Source: Avena insularis
Taxonomy: Eukaryota > Streptophyta > Magnoliopsida > Poales > Poaceae
Direction: 5' to 3'
DNA: 64,000 nucleotides
NCBI GenBank assembly: GCA_023614405.1
Contig: CM042684.1
Coordinates: forward strand, 202,622,941 to 202,686,940
Part shown: in pieces, positions 21,658 to 34,800 of the stretch
Position numbering within the stretch: the stretch's first letter is position 1
How the letters are laid out: each line of letters opens with the position of its first letter
Program-made: the position numbers and the translations under genes
Notes under the pieces: generated by a model
Told to the model about the DNA's origin: nothing
The model's database searches: none
Seen by the model: only the letters and a program-made list of their open reading frames with translations

Positions 21658-24014
21658 TTAGGGAACTCGGGTACCGCATTGCCTAGACACCCCAACTTTT
21701 GGGCCGCAAAATGATATTCTCCACCTGATGGTGATCACACCGTTGGGACCTAGAATTTTCATCATATTGTAAATGTAACATGGACGAGCCATAAAAGCCC
21801 AGTAAGCCGAACGTCCGAATATAGCGTGGTACGCGCTCTTGAACGGGACCACTTCAAAAGAAAGTTCCTCCGTCTGGTAGTTCTTTGGAGTTCAAAGGTA
21901 ACATCCAAAGTGATTTCTCCTAGGGAATTTTCTTGTCTTCCTAGGACAACCTCGTACAAGATCATAGAGCTGTGGTTCAGCTGGGTCTTCGAGATCTTCA
22001 TCCGGCATAGCGTTTCGACATACAGAATATTAATACTACTGCCACCGTCCATGAGAGTCTGGGAGAAACCATAACCGTTAATAAGTGGATTGACGATTAA
22101 GGCGTATTTTCCTCGCCTGTGTAGCTTGGGCGGATGATCAGTGCGGTCAAATGTGATTGCCACTTCCGACCAGTCCAGGTATTGGGGGACAGCCGGAACT
22201 ATTGCATTAAGCTCATGTAGCACTGCCTTTTTGACTTTTGCTGGTTGAGATCCGAGGAAAGTGACATAAGTGTCTTTCTTGGTCAGAAAATTCTTCCCTT
22301 CGGGCTTGGGATTTGAAGCATCAGCTTCCTCCATGTCGGAATCTTCCTTGGTCTCCTTATCCTTTTCGGGATTCTTCTTTCCATTCTTCCGCTTAGCTTT
22401 GTAGCCAGCGGTATCATCTCTCTTAATGTCGTCGTTGAAACGACACTCGGCGTTTGTGTGGGACGAGCCCCCATTGGCGTCTAAGTGATGCACACATGGG
22501 TTATTGGCAATGTCGGCCCAAGAGTAGGTTTTGCCTGGTTGCTGGTCTCCTCTACCTTGAACTCTTGAAGTCCCACGACCGCGTCCGTGGCCTTCGCCAC
22601 GTCCTCCAGACCCAAAAGTGGCAGTGACCACTGCCATTTCCGTGTTGGGTTTCTCTTCCGAGGTATTCTTACGCTTCTGAGCTTGTTTATTAGGTTGTTT
22701 TGCCGACTGTGGCACAACCAGGGCGTTGAGTAATCCCTCTGCATCGTCGTCAGCATCTGCATACTTGCTCGTTGTTTCTATCATCTCTCCCAAATCAGTG
22801 ACTTTATTGCACTTCAAGCGATGATGCAGTAAACCAATTGGGATACCTGCAATGAAAGCTTCAATCACAGTTTGGTCATTCACTCCTTCACAGGAGTTCT
22901 TGGTGTCGATCCATCGTCTGAGGTAATCCCGACAAGTTTCTCTGGATTTCTGGGTGCAACGATGTATGTCTCCGACCGTACAGGGCCTCCGATATGTGCC
23001 TTCGAAATTTCGAAAGGACGCGCTTTGCATGTCATACCAGTTATGGATGGTGTTCTCCGGAAGTTCATTGATCCATGATTGTGGCGTCTTCCGCAGCATT
23101 AGTGGGAGATATCGGGTTGCAACCAGGCTGTTTCCGCCTTTGGCGATGCAGCAAGCTTGGAAGAAATCCTGTAGCCAAGTATCTGGCCGAGCTATGCTGT
23201 CGTAGGCTTGGATATGTCTTGAGATAGCAAATCCTTCCGGGAATCTTGTAGCTCTTATGCATGGTCCGAAGCACTTTGGGCCCACGTATATATCATCATT
23301 TTCATAGCGCCGCACCTCTATATTGGAGTTGATCCTGTGCCTTGCGTCATTCAGGGATAGAGATCGTCCCGAGTGTCGGCTGTGGCTGCAGTGCCTTGGA
23401 GCCGGACTTCGGCTTCTGCCACCACCTCCTCCGCCACGACGCCCTCCTTGGCCTTCTTGGGAGCCGTTGTGATGGCTACTTGGCAGAGAGGGTGGAGCAG
23501 CTGGGTTATTTCCGGCTAATCGCCGGCCTCCATCCAGAGCGTCATTATTCCAGTTCCGGGGAGGGTCTTCATTATGACGAGCCTCCTGCCGGCTTGTCTC
23601 GGCACGGTGTCCGTCGTTCCTTCGTCTGTCATCCAGACGGCTTTCATGTCTAGGAGGTGGCATTCTTTGTCGGTCCTCCTCCCAACATTTCTCTTTATCT
23701 TCTTCCTTGCGGTCTTTCGACTCTCGCCGGGGCGGGTTCCTCGGATTCAGTGCAGCAATTGCCTCTTGCTTTGCAACTTGGTTAACATTACGCCAATCAC
23801 GGGTAGCTTTGTGGTGCTGTCCCAAGGATCCGGTTCTAGAGTAATTGTCTTCCCGACGGTCGGAATGGTGGTGCTGCTCCGAAACGCGTTGGGGTCTTAC
23901 ATCGGCCCATGCTGGATCTGTGTGACATTGGTCAGAATCTGAGACCATTTTTTGACTTCCGGACAGGGCGACCTTTTGCTGCTCTAGCCCTTTGTTGAGT
24001 AGTTTGATTCCCAA
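21658..24014 (-). pseudogene. Gag capsid, zinc motif and protease of the Tat element
   Basis: The frame from 24014 to 21762 is 750 codons without a stop. Residues 1-205 are Arg/Glu/Asp-rich, followed by a Gly/Arg/Ser stretch with GGGGGGRSRS. The gag capsid domain covers about residues 270-395 (DTWLQDFFQA, TWRDYLRRW-like CRDYLRRW). A zinc motif C-x2-H-x8-H-x4-C lies at residues 507-524. The protease follows, with active site LMDGGSS (22049-22035); DGGS instead of DTGA is usual in this lineage. Close to 21890 a frameshift occurs; the protease C-terminus (SAYHAIFGR, MARPCYIYN) continues in another frame to about 21740, where the foreign insert begins. The gene made the particle proteins and the enzyme that matures them. 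The long gag is otherwise intact. Confidence 0.88.
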
Positions 24015-25352
24015 CTGGATCTGCTCCGGGCCTGGATTAGCCTAGGATTTCCCGAGTCGCAACGGTGTTCTGTACTAGCGTTGGATACACCCAATCCCCA
24101 TTGCTGTCGCGTCGAGGCATCCCAAGTTCTCCTCCGAAAAGGACTTTATGAATCTGCGGGAATTGGTTGTCATCAGTATGACGTTTCCTGGTCTTCTGAT
24201 GTTGCCTGGAGTTGTATTTTTCCGCATATGCCATGCGTTTTTTCTCCTCCTCAATGTTTTTGGCTTCATCGAGGAGTACTTGACGACGCGCTTCTAGGGC
24301 CCGTGCCCTCTCGTCCAGCTCTTCAGCAGTAAGTTCTGCAGCTGTAGGAATAGGTGTGGTTCATGCAACATCGATGAGTTTACGCGCACCTTCAGTGATC
24401 ACGTGTCCATCCACCGATTCTTCTTTTTGGGCTCGTCTGGGATAAGTGCTCCATCCGAGTCTTCCTCATATTCCTCGGCAATCACCTCTTCTGCCGGAGG
24501 GTCTTTTGCCGGGGTCTTGTTCTTCTTCTTTGCCTTCTTAGCAGCGCCGGTAGCAAAGACGGCTTTGGGTCCGTTTCCCGGAGTCAAGCTCTGATCGGTA
24601 CTTTCGGACATCTGGACCTCGGGATTATCTCCGATTTCCATGTGATCCTACGCTTTGGGAGAGTGTTCCTCGGATCCTTCATCCATGGCTTCTCCTTCCT
24701 CTACAGCTTTGGAGTTATATTCCTCTTCATATTCCGCGGAGAACTTTCGGAAATCTGCTGACATCATCGATTCATCCGAGGATGCAGGTACGTCGGCGTT
24801 TGTTCCAATCGCCTCCAACATAGAGTCGGTGTTGTCTCCAGCATCGGCAGTTCCGGATCCGGATCCCACATATCCGACAAAGTGTGATGTGCCCCTCCTG
24901 AGATAGCTGCGGTCTTCATAGTAGGCTTCGTTGAAACGTTTGATGGTCTTGAGAATTGCATCTATGCCTGAGTTTTGCATCATCATGCGTCTTAGTGTGT
25001 ACCTCAGGATAGGCCTATCTGTCCCGGCATCGTCATAGCCGGAACCGTCGTTGTTATTGTGCTCCTCCTGGATTTTGACCTCAGCGGGTGGGTCGATCTG
25101 GGATTCAGTCTCTCTAGGGAGATCCACTATAGATTCGACTTTGACCGCTAGGTCTGCTTCAAGCTCGGATTTCTCCACTATCTCCGCAACTGGTGCGGGC
25201 TGGGTGGGATTAGTATTTTCGGAGATCCGGAACTCTGTCACCTCCACGGACAAAGGGGACCCAGAAATTTCTTCTGCTTCTATCATCACCGCTGGGGTGG
25301 GTGGGGCAGGTTCAGCAAAACCAATGTAAACATCGATCTCACCAAAAGACAT
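24015..25352 (-). pseudogene. N-terminal extension of gag (5' ORF), interrupted
   Basis: A likely start is ATG 25352 (MSFGEIDVYI). The frame is acidic and Pro/Glu/Ser-rich, runs to a stop at 24648-24650, continues after it to 24399-24401 (KKAKKKNK, EEYEEDSDG), and then shifts frame to a Glu/Arg coiled coil (ELDERARALEARR) with a stop at 24361-24363. A last frameshift near 24045 leads into the capsid frame. All parts read in the same direction with no gap, so this looks like one ancestral gag extension with two stops and two frameshifts. The frame is also open upstream into the LTR, without a convincing ATG. No enzymatic domain is visible. Confidence 0.6.
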
Positions 25353-25510
25353 GATGGTGTAGGCAGTCACAGCCTCCCTAGCCGGAATCCAGGTCTCGTC
25401 GAGAACGATGAGAGGGACGTCGCTGGTGTAGAGGATGCGACAGATGGCGATGGTCTCGCTGATTCCGATTCTTGCAGATTCTGCTCGGAACGCAGATCCG
25501 AATCTCACCT

Positions 25511-25528
25511 GCCCCACGATGGGCGCCA
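25511..25528 (-). promoter_or_regulatory. Primer binding site of the Tat-type element
   Basis: On the minus strand, two bases after the 5' LTR, the sequence reads TGGCGCCCATCGTGGGGC. The leading TGG pairs with the CCA end of a tRNA. This form is common in Tat/RIRE2-like gypsy elements; I do not assign the tRNA. It fixes the element's direction as right to left. Confidence 0.75.
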
Positions 25529-25530
25529 AC

Positions 25531-26039
25531 TGTCGTCGGATTGATGACAAGTACGCCATGGGGGTCCTCGAGGCGTGTGGAAGAGAGAGGTGTGAGACGT
25601 ATGGTGTTCCGGGACGGTGAGCACACAAGTTTACCTGTGTTGAATCCAATCGGCTTGGACGGATCCTACTCCTGCTAGCAATCTAGTAATACGGCAGAGC
25701 CGGAATATGGGTTACAAGGGTTCACCTGTGCGAGTTGAGATTGTAGACTATTTAGGGTGCCCTAAAGGCTCTCCCTAGGACGGCTTATATAGATATCCGG
25801 CCTAAGGTTTATAGGAGAGATCTATCTGGCTACGACTAAGAGTCGGTTAGAGAGTACATCTTGAACTACAAGTAACACTATGGGCCTATATTGGTAAGTC
25901 TTCCGGGCCTTCCCTTAGCCGGATTGGACTCCGCCTCTTCTCCCTGACTGGGCCGCCCGTGAAGCAAATCTCTAACCCGAAGTGGGCCACCCTGGTTAGT
26001 GAGGAACAGTGAGAATACCCGGAAAGTATATCCCCAACA
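25531..26039 (-). repeat. 5' LTR of the Tat-type element
   Basis: 509 bp with TG...CA ends, the direct partner of 6974-7483. A minus-strand TATATAA at 25791-25785 is the probable core promoter of the genomic transcript. It is followed by ACATG (26040-26044), the second target-site copy. Confidence 0.95.
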
Positions 26040-26044
26040 ACATG
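26040..26044. repeat. Target-site duplication ACATG, right copy
   Basis: Matches 6969-6973 exactly and continues straight into satellite sequence (ACATGCAATCACACTGG), completing the monomer that was cut on the left. Confidence 0.93.
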
Positions 26045-27734
26045 CAATCACACTGGTGGATCCATATGTGGTTTGTGAGAAGAACACACATCCATTGACA
26101 CTGGTGGATCCATGTGTGGTTTGTGAGAAGAATACAAATGCAAAACACACATGCAATGATACTGGTGGATCCATATATGGTCTATGGAAAGAACAAACAT
26201 GCAATGACACTAGCTTTGGTTAATGAAAAGAACAGACATGCAATGACTCTGATGGATTCATATGTGGTTTGTGAAAAGAACACACATGCAATTACTCTAG
26301 TTGTGGTTAATTAAAAGAACACACATGCAATGACTCTGGTGGATCCATGTGGTTTGTGAAAAGAACACACATGCAATGACTCTAGCTCTGGTTAATGAAA
26401 AGAACACACATGCAATGACACTGGTGGATCCATATGTGGTTTGTTAGAAGAACACACATCCAATGACACTGGTGGATCCATATGTGGTTTCTAAGAAGAA
26501 CACACATGCAATGGCACATGGTGTGGTTCATGAAAAGAACACACATCCAATGAACTATGGTGCATCCATATGTGGTTTGTGAAAAGAACACACATGCAAT
26601 GACTCTAGATGTGGTGTGTGAGAAGAACACACCTGCAATGACACTGGTGGATCCATATGTGGTTTATGAGAAGAACACACATCCAATGACACTAGTGGAT
26701 CCATGTGTGGTTTGTGAGAAGAACACACATGCAAACCACACATGCAATGACACTGGTGGATCCATATGTGGTCTATGGAAAGAACAAACATGCAATGACA
26801 CTAGCTGTGGTTAATGAATAGAACAGACATGCAATGACTCGTATGGATCCATGTGTGGTTTGTGAAAACAACACACATGCAATTACTCTAGTTGTGGTTA
26901 ATGAAAATAACACACATGCAATGACTCTGGTGGATCCATGTGGTTTGTGAAAAGAACACACATGAAATGACAATAGCTATGGTTAATGAAAAGAACACAC
27001 ATGCAATGACACTGGTGGATCCATATGTGGTTTGTGACAAGAACAGACATGCAATGAACTCTGGTGGATCCATGTGTGGTTTGTGAGAAGAACACACATG
27101 CAATGACACTGGGTGTGTTTCATGAAAAAGAACACACATCCAAGGACACTGGTGGATCCTTATGTGGTTTGTGTAAAGAACACACATGCAATGACTCTGG
27201 TGGATCCACATGTGGTTTGTGAAAAGACCACACATGCAATGACACTGGTGGATCCATATGTGGTTTGTGAGAAGAACACACATCCAATGACACTGGTGGA
27301 TCCATGTGTGGTTTCTGAGAAGAACACACATGCAATGGCACAGGGTGTGGTTCATGAAAAGAACACACATCCAATTAACTCTAGTGGATCCATATGTGGT
27401 TTGTGAAAAGAACACACATGCAATGACTCTAGATGTGGTTTGTGAGGAGAACACACATGCAATGACACTGGTGGATCCATATGTGGTTTGTGAGAAGAAC
27501 ACACATCCAATAACACTGGTGGATCCATGTGTGGTTTGTGAGAAGAACACACATGCAATGATACTGGTGGATCCATATGTGGTCTATGGAAAGAACAAAC
27601 ATGCAATGACACTAGCTGTGGTTAATGAATAGAATAGACATGCAATGACTCTGATGGATCCATGTGTGGTTTGTGAAAAGAACACACATGTAATTACTCT
27701 AGTTGTGGTTAATGATACTAACACGCATGCAATG

Positions 27735-30700
27735 ACTCTGGTGGATCCATGTGGTTTGTGAAAAGAACTCACATGAAATGACAATAGCTATGGTTAATGA
27801 AAAGAACACACATGCAATGACACTGGTGGATCCATATGTGGTTTGTGAAAAGAACGGACATGCAATGAACTCTGGTGGATCCATGTGTGGTTTGTGAGAA
27901 GAACACACATGCAATGACACTGGGTGTGGTTCGTGAAAAGAACACACATCCAATGAACTCCGGTGGATTCATATGTGGTTTGTGAGAAGAACACACATGC
28001 AATGACTCTAGCTGTGGTTTGTGAAAAGAACACACATGCAATCACACTGGTGGATCCATATGTGGTTTGTGAGAAGAACACACATCCAATGACACTAGTG
28101 GATCCATATGTGGTTTCTGAGAAGAACACACATGCAATGGCACAGGGTGTGGTTCATGAAAAGAACACACATCCAATGAACTCTGGTGGATCCATATGTG
28201 GTTTGTGAAAAGAACACACATGCAATGACTCTAGATGTGGTTTGTGAGAACAACACACATGCAATGACACTGGTGGATCCATATGTGGTTTGTGAGAAGA
28301 ACACACATCCAATGACACTGGTGGATCCATGTGTGGTTTGTGAGAAGAACACACATGCAATGACACTGGTGGATCCATATGTGGTCTATGGAAAGAACAA
28401 ACATGCAATGACACTAGCGGTGGTTAATGAATAGAACATACATGCAATGAATCTGATGGATCCATGTGTGGTTTGTGAAAAGAACACACATGCAATTACT
28501 CTAGTTGTAGTTAATGAAAATAAGACACATGCAATGACTATGGTGGATCCACGTGATTTGTGAAAAGAACACACATGAAATGACAATAGCTATGGTTAAT
28601 GAAAAGAACACACCTGGAATGACACTGGTGGATCCATATGTGGTTTGTGAAAAGAACGGACATGCAATGAACTCTGGTGGATCCATGTGTGGTTTTTGAG
28701 AAGAACACACATGCAATGACACTGGGTGTGTTTCGTGAAAAATAACACACATCCAATGACACTGGTGGATCATTATGTGGTTTGTGAAAAGAACACACAT
28801 GCAATGACTCTGGTGGATCCACATGTGGTTTGTGAAAAGAAAATACATGCAATGACACTGGTTGATCAATGTGGTTTGTGAGAATAACAGACATGCAATG
28901 AACTTTGGTGGATCCATATGTGGTTCATGAAAAGAACACACATGCAATGACACTAGGTGTGTTTCAAGAAAAGAACACACATCCAATGACATTGGTGGAT
29001 CCTTATGTAGTTTGTGAAAAGATCACACATGCAATGACTCTAGATGTGGTTTGTGACACTAACACACATGCAATGACACAGGTGGATCCATATGTGCTTT
29101 GTGAGAAGAACACACATCCAATGACATCGGTGGATCCATATGTGGTTTGTGCGAAGAACACACAAGAAATGACACTGGGTGTGGTTCATGAAAAGAACAC
29201 ATCCAATGAACTCTGGTGGATTCATATGTGGTTTGTGATAAGAACACAGATGCAATGACTCTAGCTGTGGTTTGTGGAAAGAACACACATGAAATCACAC
29301 TGGTGGATCCATATGTGGTTTGTGAGAAGAACACACATCCAGTGACACTGGTGGATCCATATGTGGTTTGTGCGAAGAACACACAACCAATGACACTGGG
29401 TGTGGTTCATGAAAATAACACACATCCAATGAACTCTCGTGGATCGATATGTGGTTTGTGAGAAGAACGCACATGCAATGGCTCAAGCTGTGGTTTGTGA
29501 AAAGAACACGCATGCAATCACACTGGTGGATCCATATGTGGTTTGTGAGAAGAACACACATCCAATGACACTGGTGGATCCATGTGTGGTTTCTGAGAAG
29601 AACACACATGCAAAACACACATGTAATGACACTGGTGGATCCGTATGTGGTATGTGGAAAGAAAAGACATGCAATGACACTAGCCGTGGTTAATGAAAAG
29701 AACAGACATGCAATGACTCTGATGGATCCATATGTGGTTTGTGAAAAGAACACACATGCAATGACTCTAGTTGTGGTTAATGAAAAGAACACACACACAA
29801 TGACTCTGGTGGATCCATGTGGTTTGTGAAAAGAACTCACATGAAATGACAATAGCTATGGTTAATGAAAAGAACACACATGCAATGACACTGGTGGATC
29901 CATATGTGGTTTGTGAAAAGAACGGACATGCAATGAACTCTGGTGGATCCATGTGTGGTTTGTGAGAAGAACACACATGCAATGACACTGGGTGTGGTTC
30001 GTGAAAAGAACACACATCCAATGAACTCCGGTGGATTCATATGTGGTTTGTGAGAAGAACACACATGCAATGACTCTAGCTGTGGTTTGTGAAAAGAACA
30101 CACATGCAATCACACTGGTGGATCCATATGTGGTTTGTGAGAAGAACACACATCCAATGACACTAGTGGATCCATATGTGGTTTCTGAGAAGAACACACA
30201 TGCAATGGCACAGGGTGTGGTTCATGAAAAGAACACACATCCAATGAACTCTGGTGGATCCATATGTGGTTTGTGAAAAGAACACACATGCAATGACTCT
30301 AGATGTGGTTTGTGAGAACAACACACATGCAATGACACTGGTGGATCCATATGTGGTTTGTGAGAAGAACACACATCCAATGACACTGGTGGATCCATGT
30401 GTGGTTTGTGAGAAGAACACACATGCAATGACACTGGTGGATCCATATGTGGTCTATGGAAAGAACAAACATGCAATGACACTAGCGGTGGTTAATGAAT
30501 AGAACATACATGCAATGAATCTGATGGATCCATGTGTGGTTTGTGAAAAGAACACACATGCAATTACTCTAGTTGTAGTTAATGAAAATAAGACACATGC
30601 AATGACTATGGTGGATCCACGTGATTTGTGAAAAGAACACACATGAAATGACAATAGCTATGGTTAATGACAAGAACACACGGAATGACACTGGATCCAT

Positions 30701-31868
30701 ATGTGGTTTGTGAAAAGAACGGACATGCAATGAACTCTGGTGGATCCATGTGTGGTTTTTGAGAAGAACACACATGCAATGACACTGGGTGTGTTTCGTG
30801 AAAAATAACACACATCCAATGACACTGGTGGATCATTATGTGGTTTGTGAAAAGAACACACATGCAATGACTCTGGTGGATCCACATGTGGTTTGTGAAA
30901 AGAAAATACATGCAATGACACTGGTTGATCAATGTGGTTTGTGAGAATAACAGACATGCAATGAACTTTGGTGGATCCATATGTGGTTCATGAAAAGAAC
31001 ACACATGCAATGACACTAGGTGTGTTTCAAGAAAAGAACACACATCCAATGACATTGGTGGATCCTTATGTAGTTTGTGAAAAGATCACACATGCAATGA
31101 CTCTAGATGTGGTTTGTGACACTAACACACATGCAATGACACAGGTGGATCCATATGTGCTTTGTGAGAAGAACACACATCCAATGACATCGGTGGATCC
31201 ATATGTGGTTTGTGCGAAGAACACACAAGAAATGACACTGGGTGTGGTTCATGAAAAGAACACATCCAATGAACTCTGGTGGATTCATATGTGGTTTGTG
31301 ATAAGAACACAGATGCAATGACTCTAGCTGTGGTTTGTGGAAAGAACACACATGAAATCACACTGGTGGATCCATATGTGGTTTGTGAGAAGAACACACA
31401 TCCAGTGACACTGGTGGATCCATATGTGGTTTGTGCGAAGAACACACAACCAATGACACTGGGTGTGGTTCATGAAAATAACACACATCCAATGAACTCT
31501 CGTGGATCGATATGTGGTTTGTGAGAAGAACGCACATGCAATGGCTCAAGCTGTGGTTTGTGAAAAGAACACGCATGCAATCACACTGGTGGATCCATAT
31601 GTGGTTTGTGAGAAGAACACACATCCAATGACACTGGTGGATCCATGTGTGGTTTCTGAGAAGAACACACATGCAAAACACACATGTAATGACACTGGTG
31701 GATCCGTATGTGGTATGTGGAAAGAAAAGACATGCAATGACACTAGCCGTGGTTAATGAAAAGAACAGACATGCAATGACTCTGATGGATCCATATGTGG
31801 TTTGTGAAAAGAACACACATGCAATGACTCTAGTTGTGGTTAATGAAAAGAACACACACACAATGACT
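27735..31868. repeat. Near-identical tandem duplication of a 2.06-kb satellite block
   Basis: Copy 1 runs about 27,735-29,800 and copy 2 about 29,803-31,868. Rare variants recur at a constant distance of 2,068 bp, falling to 2,063 bp after small deletions near 30,670 (CACACGGAATGACACTGGAT in copy 2). Within the block I noticed very few other differences, whereas neighbouring monomers differ by 10-20%. Confidence 0.88.
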
Positions 31869-34800
31869 CTGGTGGATCCATGTAGTTTGTGAAAAGAATA
31901 CACATGCAATGACTCTAGCTATGGTTAATGAAAAGAACACACATGCAATGACACTGGTGGATCCATATGTGGTTTGTGAAAAGAACAGACATGCAATGAA
32001 CTCTGGTGGATCCATGTGTGGTTTGTGAGAAGAACACACATGCAATGACACTGGTCGTGGTTCATGAAAAGAACACACATCCAATGACACTTGTGGATCC
32101 TTATGTGGTTTGTGAAAAGAACACACTTGCAATGACTCTGGTGGATCCACATGTGGTTTGTGAAAAGAACACACATGCAATGACACTGGTGGATCAATGT
32201 GGTTTGTGACAATAACAGACATGCGATGAACTTTGGTGGATCCACATGTGGTTTATGAAAAGAACAGACATGCAATGACACTGGGTGTGTTTCATGAAAA
32301 GAACACACATCCAATGACATTGGTGGATCCTTATGTGGTTTGTAAAAATAACACATGCAATGACTCAAGATGTGGTTTGTGAGAAGAACACACATGCTAT
32401 GACACAGGTGGATCTATATGTGGTTTGTGAGAAGAACACACATCCAATGACACCGGTGGATCCATATGTGGTTTGTGCGAAGAACACACAAGCAATGACA
32501 CTGGGTGTGGTTCATGAAAAGAACACACATCCAATGAACTGTGGTGGATTCATATGTGGTTTGTGAGAAGAACATAGATGCAATGACTCTAGCTGTGGTT
32601 TGTGAAAAGAACACACATGCAATCACACTGGTGGATCCATATGTGGTTTGTTAGTAGAACACACATCCAATGACACTGGTGGATCCATGTGTGGTTTGTG
32701 AGAAGAACGCACATGCAAAACACATATGCAATGACACTGGTGGATCCATATGTCGTATGTGGAAAGAAAAGTCATGCAATGACACTAGATGTGGTTAATG
32801 AAAAGAACAGACATGCAATGACACTAGCTGTGGTTAATGAAAAGTACAGACATGCAATGACTCTGATGGATCCATATGTGGTTTGTCCAAAGAACACACA
32901 TGCAATGACTCTAGTTGTGGTTAATGAAAATAACACACATGCAATGACTCTGGTGGATCCATGTGGTTTGTGAAAAGAACACATATGCAATGACTCTAGC
33001 TATGGTCAATGAAAAGAACACACATGCAATGACACTGGTGGGTCCATATGTGGTTTGTGAAAAGAACATACATGCAATGAAATCTGGTGGATCCATGTGT
33101 GGTTTGTGAGAAGAACACACATGCAATGACACTAGTTGTGGTTCATGAAAAGAACACACATCCAATGACACTGGTGGATCCTTATGTGGTTGGTGAAAAG
33201 AACACACATGCAATGACTCTGGTGGATCCACATGTGGTCTATGAAAAGAACACACATGCAATAACACTGGTGGATCAATGTGGTTTGTGAGAATAACAGA
33301 CATGCGATGAACTCTAGTGGATCAATATAAGGTTTGTCAAAAGAACACACATGCAATGAAAATGGGTGTGGTTCATGAAAAGAACACACATCCAATGCCA
33401 CTGGTGGATCCTTATGTCGTTTGTGAAAAGAACACACATGCAATGACTCTAGGTGTGGTTTGTGAGAAGAACACACATGCAATGACACTGGTGGATCTAT
33501 ATGTGGTTTGTGAGAATAACACACATCCAATGACACTGGTGGATCCATATGTGGTTTGTGAGAAGAACACACATCCAATGACACTGGTGGATCCATATGT
33601 GGTTTGTGAGAAGAACACACATCGAATGACACTGATGGATCCATATGTCGTTTGTGAGAAGAACACACATGCAATGACACTGGGTCTGATCAAGAAAAGA
33701 AAACACATCCAATGACACTGGTGGATCCTTATGTGGTTTGTAAAAAGAACACACATGCAATGACTCCAGATGTGGTTTGTGAGAAGTACACACATGCAAT
33801 GACACTGGTGGATCCATATGTGGTTTGTGAGAAGAACACACATCCAATAACACTGGTGGATCCATATGTGGTTTGTGAGAAGAACACACATGCAATGACT
33901 CTAGTTTTGGTTTGTGAAAAGAACACACATGCAATCACACTGGTGGATCCATATGTGGTTTGTGAGAAGAACACACATCCAACGACACTGGTGGATCCAT
34001 GTGTGGTTTGTGAGAAGAACACACGTGCAATAACACTGGTGGATCCATATGTGGTATGTGGAAAGAACAGACATGCAACGACACTAGCTATGGTTAATGA
34101 AAAGAACAAACATGCAATGACTCTGATGGATCCATATGTGGTTTGTAAAAACAACACACATGCAATGACTCTAGTTGTGGTTAATGAAAAGAACACACAT
34201 GCAATGACTCTAGCTGATCCATGTGGGTTGTGAAAAGAACACCCATGCAATGACTCTAGCTATTGTTAATAACAAGAGCACACATGCAATGACACTGGTG
34301 GATCCATATGTGGTTTGTGAAAAGAATAGACATGCAATGAACTCTGGTGGATCCATCTGTGGTTTGTGAGAGGAATACACATGCAATGACACTGGTTGTG
34401 CTTCATGAAAAGAACACACATCCAATGACACTGATGGATCCACATCTGGTTTTTGAAAAGAACACACATGCAATGACACTGATGGATCAATGTGGTTTGT
34501 GAGAATAGCAAACGTGCAATGAACTCTAGTGGATCCATATCTGGTTTGTGAGAAGAACACACATGCAATGACACTGGGTGTGTTTCATGAAAAGAACACA
34601 CATCCAATGACACTGGTGGATCCTTATGTGGTTTGTGAAAAGAACACACATGCAATGACTCTAGATGTGGTTTGTGAGAAGAACACACATCCAATGACAC
34701 TAGTGGATCCATATGTGGTTTGTGAAAAGAACACACATGCAATGAGTCTAGTGGATCCATATGTGGTTTGTGAGAAGATAACACATGCAATGGCACTCGG

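Larger units (their letters stand above)
15297..21728. mobile_element. Foreign gene-carrying insert of about 6.4 kb within pol
   Basis: Pol coding sequence stops after the protease (last recognisable residues GPNGVIT, near 21740) and resumes in the protease-RT linker at about 15300. Nothing in between belongs to a gypsy element: there is a 661-bp tandem repeat, an XS-type zinc-finger exon (+) and an exonuclease gene (-). I find no matching terminal inverted repeats and no target duplication. One reading is a Helitron on the plus strand, starting A|TCGTCTATATAATATT (15296/15297) and ending CCACCTGA|T (21728), but the hairpin is weak (CCCAACTTTTGGG, 25-30 bases before the end) and TCAGGTGG may be host coding. 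Ends are therefore approximate and the mechanism is open. Confidence 0.6.
6974..26039 (-). mobile_element. Tat-lineage Ty3/gypsy LTR retrotransposon, 19,066 bp, carrying a foreign insert
   Basis: Two direct LTRs (6974-7483 and 25531-26039) with TG...CA ends and a perfect 5-bp target duplication delimit the element. In its own direction (minus) the order is 5' LTR, PBS, gag, protease, RT, degenerate RNase H, a second archaeal-type RNase H, integrase, then an antisense ORF before the 3' LTR. The second RNase H and the antisense ORF are the marks of the plant Tat lineage (Grande, Retand, RIRE2 relatives). A foreign segment of about 6.4 kb splits protease from RT, leaving about 12.7 kb native. 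Stops and frameshifts occur in gag, pol and the antisense ORF, so it cannot move on its own. By hand count the LTRs differ at about 35 of 508 positions plus small indels, or about 93% identity. Confidence 0.93.

Noticed and set aside
15297..21728. Firm Helitron call
   Set aside because: A|TC start and CTGA|T end can be found, but the hairpin is weak and misplaced, and TCAGGTGG may be pol coding sequence.
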